A DNA stretch of 64,000 nt from Roseburia sp. GTDB taxonomy: Bacteria > Bacillota > Clostridia > Lachnospirales > Lachnospiraceae. Under the pieces are notes generated by a model. That model was not told where the DNA came from. It saw only the letters and a list, made by a program, of their open reading frames with translations, and ran no database searches. Below are positions 52,401 to 58,530 of the stretch, piece by piece. Position numbers and translations under genes: made by a program. The stretch covers positions 26,818-90,817 of the forward strand of contig JAHZFL010000011.1 in the NCBI GenBank assembly GCA_019421345.1, in the 5' to 3' direction. How positions within the stretch are numbered: position 1 is the first letter of the stretch; each line of letters opens with the position of its first letter.

Positions 52401-52688
52401 ACGGCGAAGTATTTAAAGGAGCACGGAGTCGATGCACTGCGCGTCAATAAAATTTCGCAGGAATCGCCGAATGTGCTGGATCTGATTCTGGGACACAAGA
52501 TCGATCTTGTCATTGATACACCGACACAGGGGAACGGAGATAAGTCGCGCGACGGATTTTTGATCCGCAGGAATGCGATTGAGACGGGCGTGTACTGTAT
52601 TACTGCGATGGATACGGCAAATGCGCTTGCCCGGAGTCTTGAGACGGCGATGGAGACTTTGACGCCGGTGAATATTGCGAGGGTGTGA
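49491..52688 (+). CDS. carB: Carbamoyl-phosphate synthase large subunit
   Basis: Makes carbamoyl phosphate from bicarbonate, ammonia and two ATP. The 1065 residues contain two homologous ATP-grasp halves ([34 protein letters not shown] near the start and [30 protein letters not shown] in the middle) and a C-terminal MGS-like allosteric domain with [45 protein letters not shown] and [19 protein letters not shown] are conserved. Full length and apparently intact. Confidence 0.97.
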   Translation: [1065 protein letters not shown]

Positions 52689-52741
52689 ACCGCAAGGCAG
52701 TTACTTTCATAAGCTTATAGCAACGATTTTTGGCAGATACC

Positions 52742-52770
52742 TTGACCCTCCATTTTGATTGTGGTATATT
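52742..52770 (+). promoter_or_regulatory. Promoter of the DUF3796-XRE operon
   Basis: TTGACC (52742-52747), 17-nt spacer, TATATT (52765-52770), 45 nt before the ATG. Confidence 0.75.
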
Positions 52771-52815
52771 TATAACATAAAGAGCGAAATATAACACATT
52801 ATAGGGGGAAGGAAT

Positions 52816-53175
52816 ATGAAAAGCAGGATCAATTATCTTGGGTTTTTGTCACTGCTGTCGCTGATCGCAGTTTTAGGATGGACGACAGAAAATAACGGAC
52901 TATACGGATTTTTTGGATTTGCTTACTATGTCCGTTATTTTTGGATAACACCGGATGAGTTTTTCCGTCTTAATCTGCAAAAGGCTGCCACGTTTGCATT
53001 TATGGCGGAGATGCTCTCTCTCGTACCGTTTATGTTTTTCTGTGTGTACCGGTATGGTTCCGTAAAAGCTGTTCCGATGTCATTTGGATTAAGCTTTGCG
53101 GTTACAATTTTTGCTTTTACCGCTGCTCTCATTGTTTTGGAGTGGAGAGAACGAAGGGGAGCTGTGTATGATTAA
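52816..53175 (+). CDS. DUF3796-like small membrane protein
   Basis: A 119-aa protein with three hydrophobic helices and the segment GLYGFFGFAYYVRYFWITPDEFFRLNLQKAATFAF, as in DUF3796 proteins. Such proteins are often encoded next to a small XRE-type regulator, as here: the regulator gene overlaps its last 8 bp. The protein may be a membrane partner or target of the regulator; its function is unknown. Confidence 0.75.
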   Translation: MKSRINYLGFLSLLSLIAVLGWTTENNGLYGFFGFAYYVRYFWITPDEFFRLNLQKAATFAFMAEMLSLVPFMFFCVYRYGSVKAVPMSFGLSFAVTIFAFTAALIVLEWRERRGAVYD

Positions 53176-53365
53176 AAACCGTATCAGAGAATATCGGGCA
53201 AAATATGATATGAAGCAGGAGGACTTGGCGAAGCGGGTCGGGGTACGCAGAGAGACGATCGGAAATCTGGAAAAAGGAAGATATAATCCATCACTGGTGC
53301 TGGCATGGAATATCGCAAAGGTCTTTGACGTTTCTATTGAAGAAATATTTACGGTCGAGGAGTAG
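53168..53365 (+). CDS. Small XRE-type helix-turn-helix regulator
   Basis: A 65-aa protein made of one HTH_3 domain: IREYRAKYDMKQEDLAKRVGVRRETIGNLEKGRYNPSLVLAWNIAKVFDVSIEEIF. The length and sequence match the YozG/YvaO-like minimal regulators that pair with membrane proteins. GAAGGGGAGC inside the upstream gene supports the ATG at 53168. Its targets may include the palindromes between 53634 and 53735; that is inference. Confidence 0.88.
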   Translation: MIKNRIREYRAKYDMKQEDLAKRVGVRRETIGNLEKGRYNPSLVLAWNIAKVFDVSIEEIFTVEE

Positions 53366-53391
53366 ATCATACGGGATCTGCATTGTGCAAA

Positions 53392-53429
53392 AACAACGAG
53401 CGACACGCTTCGCGAGCCGCTCTTATGTC
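53392..53429. repeat. 38-bp repeat locus 4: single unit
   Basis: One complete unit, beginning AACAACGAGCGACA and ending CCGCTCTTATGTC, in the same polarity as at 24.0 kb and 3 nt before the terminator. The flanks GAGCG / CGCTC are fully complementary in this copy. Confidence 0.9.
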
Positions 53430-53432
53430 AAT

Positions 53433-53475
53433 AAAATGGCAGCAACCGAATCTGATTTCGGTTGCTGCCGTTTTT
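53433..53475. terminator. Bidirectional terminator after the XRE gene
   Basis: Thirteen perfect pairs GGCAGCAACCGAA / TTCGGTTGCTGCC (53438-53450, 53457-53469), a 6-nt loop, flanked by A4 and T5. It serves the XRE gene (+) and the small peptide gene (-). Confidence 0.92.
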
Positions 53476-53482
53476 CGTTGCA

Positions 53483-53587
53483 TCAGTCTCTGATATATGG
53501 GTAGCAGTCCCCTGCGTTTAACGCAGCCATGCCGGCAGCGATAGCATCAATATGTTCCATAAAATAGGTTTTGAATTTTTTGAACAT
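53483..53587 (-). CDS. 34-aa Cys-containing peptide, unrecognised
   Basis: A short ORF starting ATG at 53587, with a perfect AAGGAGG 8 nt upstream. The peptide begins MFKKFKTYFMEHIDAIAAG, a basic amphipathic helix, and ends NAGDCYPYIRD with one Cys seven residues from the end. The strong ribosome site, ordinary amino-acid composition and position right before a terminator argue for a real gene. The layout loosely recalls cyclic-lactone autoinducer precursors (amphipathic leader then Cys plus hydrophobic residues), but no agrB-like gene is near and the acidic tail of AgrD is missing. Function unknown. Confidence 0.6.
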   Translation of the reverse strand: MFKKFKTYFMEHIDAIAAGMAALNAGDCYPYIRD

Positions 53588-53633
53588 GATCGTTTCCTCC
53601 TTAAGAATTTTCTTTTTTGTTTGCGTTAGGTTT

Positions 53634-53658
53634 TGTCATCTGACAGGTATCATGATAC
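53634..53658. promoter_or_regulatory. Two adjacent palindromes upstream of the 34-aa peptide gene
   Basis: TGTCA-TC-TGACA (53634-53645) and, one base later, the perfect 12-bp palindrome GTATCATGATAC (53647-53658). They lie 47-71 bp upstream of the peptide start on the minus strand, a normal place for an operator. The binding protein is unknown. Confidence 0.45.
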
Positions 53659-53719
53659 AGGAGAACCATGCGTAAAACCAGATATGATATTAGTGAAAAA
53701 TAGGGCGATATTGACTTTT

Positions 53720-53752
53720 TATGTTGTACAACATAGAAATGACTGCTATACT
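53720..53752 (+). promoter_or_regulatory. AraC-gene promoter overlapped by a 16-bp palindrome
   Basis: TTGTAC (53724-53729), 17-nt spacer, TATACT (53747-53752) with an extended TG. The -35 lies inside the perfect palindrome TATGTTGTACAACATA (53720-53735), which suggests a repressor or autoregulatory operator. Confidence 0.65.
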
Positions 53753-53795
53753 GCACTTAAAGTTCATAGAAAATGCGTAAAGGGAGGGCTTGGAA

Positions 53796-54659
53796 ATGTC
53801 TGGAAAAGAGGGAAAAACTTATGAGAACGTCAATTTAAAGCCGGACGTGGGCTTTGACATCCGTTTCGTGACAATGAAGCATAATTCACCGTTTCACTGG
53901 CACAGGGAGCTGGAGCTTCTCTATATCCTAAACGGGCATGCAACGGTGCATATGGACGGCGGACGCTATGAGCTAAACCCGCTTGACGCTATTGTGATGG
54001 ACTATGCAAAGGTACATGAGGTTATTTATGAACTGCCGCAGACCATGGGAATCTGCATTCATGTGTCAAGGCAATTGCTGCGCCGTTATCTGGGGGAGGC
54101 AGAGCCGTTTGAGATCCGCTGTATCGGACAGCGGCTGACGAAGGAGCAGGAGGAGCCATACAGCAGCCTGTGTTCCTTTTTAAAGGAGCTTACGGTTCTT
54201 TATGTGGATCAGCAAAAGACGTACCGGCTTAAGAGCACCGCCCTGATCTTAAATATTCTTGCCTGTCTTATGGAGCATTTTGCCAATCCGGTGACACTGT
54301 CTGCCACAGCCGCAAAAATCGGAAATATGGAGCGCTTAGAGCGTATCTGCGATTATGTGGAGCAGCATTACCGAGAGGAGCTCACATTGCAGGAGGCGGC
54401 GGACGAGCTGGGACTTAACCGGGAATATTTCTGTCGTTTTTTTAAGCAGAATACAGGAAATTCTTTTATCCAATATGTCAATCAGGTGCGTATTAACCAC
54501 ATTTATCAGGAGCTGCTTCATACGGACGAGAGCGTGCAGGAAATATTGGAGCAGCATGGATTTTTTAATCAAAAGCTGTTTTATCGGATGTTTAAGGAGC
54601 GGTATGGCTGCACGCCGAGGGAGGCGCGGGACATGGCGCGAAACAATCCATATCTTTAA
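53796..54659 (+). CDS. AraC family transcriptional regulator
   Basis: A 287-aa regulator: N-terminal cupin-like sensor domain (SPFHWHRELELLYILNGHATVHMDGGRYELNPLDAIVMDYAKVHEV) and a C-terminal double helix-turn-helix (about 185-285; LERICDYVEQHYREELTLQEAADELGLNREYFCRFFKQNTGNSFIQYVNQVRINHIYQELLHTDESVQEIL). Such proteins usually control sugar-use genes. GGGAGGG is 7 nt before the ATG at 53796. No transport or glycosidase genes follow, so the target is unknown; its promoter carries a palindrome over the -35. Confidence 0.9.
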   Translation: MSGKEGKTYENVNLKPDVGFDIRFVTMKHNSPFHWHRELELLYILNGHATVHMDGGRYELNPLDAIVMDYAKVHEVIYELPQTMGICIHVSRQLLRRYLGEAEPFEIRCIGQRLTKEQEEPYSSLCSFLKELTVLYVDQQKTYRLKSTALILNILACLMEHFANPVTLSATAAKIGNMERLERICDYVEQHYREELTLQEAADELGLNREYFCRFFKQNTGNSFIQYVNQVRINHIYQELLHTDESVQEILEQHGFFNQKLFYRMFKERYGCTPREARDMARNNPYL

Positions 54660-54675
54660 ATTTTTATAAAATGTT

Positions 54676-54703
54676 TTGAAATTTAGGAAAAAAGTGGTAC
54701 AAT
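54676..54703 (+). promoter_or_regulatory. Promoter of the 78-aa protein gene
   Basis: TTGAAA (54676-54681), 16-nt spacer, TACAAT (54698-54703). The leader of about 120 nt can form GAATTTG / CAAATTC, GAGCCG / CGGCTC, and a longer CTGAAGCGA / TCGCTTCGG pair that closes just before the Shine-Dalgarno. Confidence 0.6.
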
Positions 54704-54832
54704 TATGAAAACAAAAGGAAAAGATGGACGCGCGAATTTGTGCTGAAGCGACGCAAATTCAAATCGCAGAGCCGAATCCGAAATGCGGCTCGTGTTTCCT
54801 CGCATCAAATCGCTTCGGAATGGAGGATAAAT

Positions 54833-55069
54833 ATGAAGATCAAGAATATTACGGATGTAGAAGGGTTTTTTAAAGTGGTAGATTCCTGTGCGGGAAAGGT
54901 TGAGCTTTTGACGGGAGAAGGGGATCGTTTGAATCTGAAATCAAAGCTGTGCCAGTATGTTTCACTGACCAGTATTTTAAAATCAGACGTTGAGATTCCG
55001 GAGCTTGAGGTTGTGGCATATGAGCCGGAGGATACGGAAAAGATCATCAAATTCCTGATGGAGGGCTAA
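54833..55069 (+). CDS. Conserved-looking 78-aa protein of unknown function
   Basis: A small acidic cytosolic protein (MKIKNITDVEGFFKVVDSC, VELLTGEGDRLNLKSKLCQYVSL, ELEVVAYEPEDTEKIIKFLMEG). I do not recognise a named domain; the alternation of strands and helices suggests a compact alpha/beta fold. GGAGG is 6 nt before the ATG at 54833, while a longer frame has none. It has its own promoter, a structured leader that shares CGCTTCGGAATGGAGGA with trxA, and a terminator, so it is an independent transcription unit. Confidence 0.8.
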   Translation: MKIKNITDVEGFFKVVDSCAGKVELLTGEGDRLNLKSKLCQYVSLTSILKSDVEIPELEVVAYEPEDTEKIIKFLMEG

Positions 55070-55086
55070 GGTCCGACATTGGAGAT

Positions 55087-55121
55087 AGGGGCAGCCGCTG
55101 TTGGTATGCCCCTGTTTTTTT
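55087..55121 (+). terminator. Intrinsic terminator after the 78-aa gene
   Basis: Seven-bp stem AGGGGCA / TGCCCCT with a 13-nt loop and T7. Confidence 0.85.
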
Positions 55122-55245
55122 GCTTGATGGGAAGCAAAGTTTCCCATCAAGCAAAAGCCCTCGTGGGTCTTGCACTGCGGCGGAATGGAACGGTGTCGCT
55201 GATGCGCCCCGCCGCAGGCGGAGAGTTTCGCTTTATAATAGACTT
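55118..55245. repeat. Structured dispersed element, copy A
   Basis: Part of the 325-nt gene-free stretch 55070-55394. In order: a perfect 16-bp inverted repeat (55118-55133 with 55141-55156; TTTTGCTTGATGGGAA), a short CCC / GGG hairpin, a core beginning GCACTGCGGCGG in which CTGCGGCGG (55175-55183) pairs with CCGCCGCAG (55209-55217) around a 25-nt loop, then AGGCGGAGAGTTTCGC. The core is nearly identical to that at 57.9 kb. Coding is unlikely. Confidence 0.75.
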
Positions 55246-55394
55246 CGTTCTCCAACGAAAAAACTCCGCAGGATCGCAACGTGGAGAATGACATGGTATG
55301 GTCTATTGTGACTGTGTCACAGTATATTTGAGGAGTGATGTCATATAATGACATCATACTATGCTTAAGAAATTAAAGGAGTAGAATAATAGAT

Positions 55395-57098
55395 ATGGAA
55401 TTTCATGAGATTACACTGCAGGATCGGGAGTGGATGAGCCAGAGGCTTGCCGAGGACGACCGGAATGCCTGCGAATATACATTTGCCAATAATTTTATTT
55501 GGAGAAAGATTTATGGGGTAGCGGTAGCACAGCTTTACGGCTGTCTTGTCATTCGCTTTATGCAGGGCGGCAAATACTGCTATTCCTATCCGGTGGGTGC
55601 GGGAGATAAGCGCAGGGTGATCGAGGAGCTGATTAGCCGCTGCAAAGAGGACGGACAGCCGCTTCGCATGTCCCCGCTTTCTAAGGAGGATGCAAAGCAG
55701 CTTTCGCTGTGGTTTCCGGAAAAATTCCTGATCGAGCCGCAGAGGGATGATTTTGATTATATTTATGCGAGAGAGAAGCTGGTAAGCTTGTCCGGGAAAA
55801 AGCTGCACGGTAAGCGGAATCATATCGCGCGCTTTAAGGATGGCGGCGACTGGAATTATGAGCCGCTTTCGGATGACAATCTGGAGGAGTGCCGCACGAT
55901 GACCTATACATGGATGAAAATGCGCTCCGAGAAGTGGAACGAGGAGATGGAGAAAGAGGTTTCAGTGCTGCATGAAGCATTTGACAACCGAAAGGAGCTT
56001 GGACTTATCGGAGGCGTGCTCCGCAGAGAGGGAGAGATCGTAGCATTTACGATGGGAGAACCGCTAAATTCCGACACGTTTGTCGTGCATTTTGAGAAGG
56101 CGTTTCCGGACATGCAGGGTGCTTATCCGATGATCAATCAACAGTTTGTCCTCCATGCCTGCGAGGGTTATAGCTATGTGAACCGTGAGGAGGATACCGG
56201 AGATCTGGGACTTCGCAAGGCGAAATTATCTTATTATCCCGAAATTTTACTGGAAAAGTATGCCGCCATAGAGAGCGAAGTGGTGTATGCAAGGAAAGAG
56301 GAGGAAGGTGATCAGATCAAAGAGCTCTGGGAGGTCTGCTTTGGGGATGAGGCGTCGTATATTGATTTTTATCTGGAAAATCGTATGACAGATTACAATA
56401 TGCTGGTACTTCATGAGGACGGAAAAATCGTCTCCATGGCAAGCTTTTTACCGGTGCGCTATGAGCATAACGGGGAGGAGACTGCTGCACGCTACGTCTA
56501 TGCGGTGGCGACGCTCCCGAAATACCGGGGACGGGGATATGCGTCAAAGATTTTAAGCTTTGCGAAAGAGCACTACGGACAGCCGCTTTTGCTTGCTCCG
56601 GCGGGAGAGGAGCTGACGGGCTATTATGAGCGCCTTGGCTTTGTGCGTGCCTTTCCTGATACGAGAGAGCAGGAGCACATCACCATGACAGCCCTCTCTG
56701 CGCAGGAGAGCGGGGGTGCGATGAAGGCGCTGGCAGCGAAAGATTATGTCAGACTTCGCGACGGGAAACTGCGCTGTGACGGATATGTGCAGTGGGATGA
56801 CCAGGCTGTGGCTTATGCGATCGCGCTTTGCGAGAGAGCGGGCGGCGGAGCGTTTCTGCTGCAGGAAGAAACTGGGGAGGAGGAGCTGCTGCTCTATGAG
56901 AAAGAGGACGATACGCTGGTGATCGTCGAGACAACGCTTGCGCGGGACAGGTTAAAGGAGAAGCTTCCGGCTTTACTGACTGAGAGCGGGACAAGCCGCG
57001 TGCGCTACGGGCAGATGCCGGGAATGCTGTGGCTGCCGGAAGGGATGAAGGATTGGTTTGCAGGAGAGCAGGGCTATCTTGCGCTGACACTCGCATAG
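55395..57098 (+). CDS. DUF2156 (LPG-synthase-like) and GNAT fusion protein
   Basis: A 567-aa protein. Residues 1-300 form a DUF2156/phosphatidylglycerol lysyltransferase C-terminal-like domain (FANNFIWRKIYGVAVAQLYGCLVIRF, LHGKRNHIARFKDGGDWNYEPLSDDNLEECRTMTYTWM, GLRKAKLSYYPEILLEKYAAI). Residues 305-440 form a GNAT domain with RYVYAVATLPKYRGRGYASKILSFAKEHYG and YYERLGFVRAF. The last 120 residues are an uncharacterised tail also seen after GNAT domains of the Eis type. The two acyltransferase-fold units are fused where other genomes have separate genes. Substrate unknown. Confidence 0.85.
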   Translation: MEFHEITLQDREWMSQRLAEDDRNACEYTFANNFIWRKIYGVAVAQLYGCLVIRFMQGGKYCYSYPVGAGDKRRVIEELISRCKEDGQPLRMSPLSKEDAKQLSLWFPEKFLIEPQRDDFDYIYAREKLVSLSGKKLHGKRNHIARFKDGGDWNYEPLSDDNLEECRTMTYTWMKMRSEKWNEEMEKEVSVLHEAFDNRKELGLIGGVLRREGEIVAFTMGEPLNSDTFVVHFEKAFPDMQGAYPMINQQFVLHACEGYSYVNREEDTGDLGLRKAKLSYYPEILLEKYAAIESEVVYARKEEEGDQIKELWEVCFGDEASYIDFYLENRMTDYNMLVLHEDGKIVSMASFLPVRYEHNGEETAARYVYAVATLPKYRGRGYASKILSFAKEHYGQPLLLAPAGEELTGYYERLGFVRAFPDTREQEHITMTALSAQESGGAMKALAAKDYVRLRDGKLRCDGYVQWDDQAVAYAIALCERAGGGAFLLQEETGEEELLLYEKEDDTLVIVETTLARDRLKEKLPALLTESGTSRVRYGQMPGMLWLPEGMKDWFAGEQGYLALTLA

Positions 57099-57144
57099 TA
57101 TTTCTAAATATTCTGAAAAATTTATATAAAATGCATATATTTTC

Positions 57145-57172
57145 TTGATATAATGCGGAAATATGTTATAAT
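57145..57172 (+). promoter_or_regulatory. Promoter of hpf
   Basis: TTGATA (57145-57150), 16-nt spacer, TATAAT (57167-57172) with an extended TG. Leader about 45 nt. Confidence 0.75.
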
Positions 57173-57220
57173 AAAGACATGATATATCTGTATCAAATAA
57201 ACCACAAGGGGGCAGACATC

Positions 57221-57751
57221 ATGAGGATCAGGATTACAGGAAGAAATATCGAGTTGACAGACGGACTTAAGGCAGCGGTTGAGGACAAGCTTCAAAAGCT
57301 TGAGAAGTATTTTACACCGGACACAGACGTATATGTGACATTGAGCGTGGAGAAGGAGAGACAGAAGGCGGAGGTTACGATACCGATGAAGGGGAATTAC
57401 GTCCGCTCCGAGCAGGTGAGCAGCGATATGTATGTATCGATCGATCTCGTGGAGGAGGTCATTGAGCGCCAGCTCAAGAAGTACCGGACGAAGCTTGTGA
57501 CCAAGCACCAGAATGCTGCAGCTGTATTTAAGCAGGAGTTCTTAGAGCAGACGCCGCAGGAGGATGAGGAGATCCGGATTACGAGAAGTAAGAAATTTTC
57601 CATGAAGCCGATGTATGCCGAGGATGCTTGTGTGCAGATGGAGCTGCTGGGACATGATTTCTTTGTGTTTATTAATGCAGAGACCGAGGAGGTCAACGTC
57701 GTCTATAAGAGAAAGGGAAATACTTACGGACTGATCGAGCCGGAGGATTAA
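57221..57751 (+). CDS. hpf: Long-form ribosome hibernation-promoting factor
   Basis: Dimerises 70S ribosomes into inactive 100S particles. The 176 residues comprise an N-terminal ribosome-binding domain (MRIRITGRNIELTDGLKAAVEDKLQKLEKYFTPDTDVYVTLSVEKERQKAEVTI) and a C-terminal dimerisation domain (ITRSKKFSMKPMYAEDACVQMELLGHDFFVFINAETEEVNVVYKRKGNTYGLIEPE), the long type of most Firmicutes. GGGGGCAGACATC precedes the ATG at 57221; an in-frame ATG at 57179 is inside the likely transcript start. Confidence 0.95.
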   Translation: MRIRITGRNIELTDGLKAAVEDKLQKLEKYFTPDTDVYVTLSVEKERQKAEVTIPMKGNYVRSEQVSSDMYVSIDLVEEVIERQLKKYRTKLVTKHQNAAAVFKQEFLEQTPQEDEEIRITRSKKFSMKPMYAEDACVQMELLGHDFFVFINAETEEVNVVYKRKGNTYGLIEPED

Positions 57752-57774
57752 GGACAGGGACGTATGAGAAGCGG

Positions 57775-57826
57775 GAGCGCCCGCCCAATGAATTTAGATT
57801 CGTTGGGCGGGCGCTCTCCTTTTTTT
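57775..57826 (+). terminator. Strong terminator after hpf
   Basis: Fourteen-bp perfect stem GAGCGCCCGCCCAA / TTGGGCGGGCGCTC, with a further GAAT / ATTC pair in the loop, followed by T7. Confidence 0.93.
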
Positions 57827-57955
57827 GCTTTATAGGAAAGTTCCTCCCCTATAAAGCAAAACCCCTCCGGGGGATCGCACTGCGGCGGGATGGAACTGTG
57901 TCGCAGCTGCGACCCGCCGCAGGCGGAGAATCTCGCCTGCGAGATTCTTTGTTTG
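57823..57955. repeat. Structured dispersed element, copy B
   Basis: Fills most of the gene-free stretch 57752-58087. A perfect 14-bp inverted repeat (57823-57836 with 57848-57861; TTTTGCTTTATAGG), a CCCC / GGGG hairpin, then the core GCACTGCGGCGG with CTGCGGCGG (57880-57888) pairing with CCGCCGCAG (57914-57922) around a 25-nt loop that itself holds the palindrome GTCGCAGCTGCGAC, and finally GAATCTCGC-CT-GCGAGATTC. The order and spacing agree with copy A at 55.1 kb. Confidence 0.78.
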
Positions 57956-58087
57956 GAAGCATGGGCGCGCGCCGTATAAAACCTGCACTGCGCATTGCTT
58001 CTGCACGGATTGCGCATGTGCATACAGGATAAATGAAATATAATTATATTTGTAGTTTTTGTAAAGCCCGCATGGCAGAAAAGAAAG

Positions 58088-58390
58088 ATGAGAAATACAA
58101 AAGATGAAAAGAGTAAGGCAGGAAAAAGGAATTTAGAGCAGAGTGAGCTGCTGCTGCATATGATACAGGAGAACCGGGGGCTGCTGGAGCATATTGCGTG
58201 TGTTTATGAGTTGGATTATGTGCGGATAAGCTTATTAAAGCACATTTTTCTTCAGATGAGGGATTTAGAAAAGCTCGATAAGGTCAGAGATGACATTTAC
58301 CGGTATGGAAGCATGATAAAGGGGGATGATCTGCTTGCCAGACAGATGTTTTTGTGGCTGGCAGAAATGGCGGATGTAGTTAGTCCATAA
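58088..58390 (+). CDS. Small hypothetical protein
   Basis: A 100-aa, largely helical, charged protein with a Lys-rich start (MRNTKDEKSKAGKRNLEQSE) and a Leu/Ile-rich amphipathic middle (LLHMIQENRGLLEHIACVYELDYVRISLLKHIFLQ). I do not recognise it. A weak ribosome site (GAAAAGAAAG) precedes the ATG. It stands between the structured element and ddl, and it lacks any sign of a transmembrane helix or signal peptide. Confidence 0.6.
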   Translation: MRNTKDEKSKAGKRNLEQSELLLHMIQENRGLLEHIACVYELDYVRISLLKHIFLQMRDLEKLDKVRDDIYRYGSMIKGDDLLARQMFLWLAEMADVVSP

Positions 58391-58530
58391 AAACGGCAGA
58401 TAAGTGCCAGAACAGGAGGAGCGTGTCATGCGGGCGTTTGTTTGGAATTCACAAGGTTTTTTCTTGCCACGGCAATGAAAAAGATATATGATAAAGCGAG
58501 ATAAAGTTTTGTTGAAGGAGAGCAGATACG

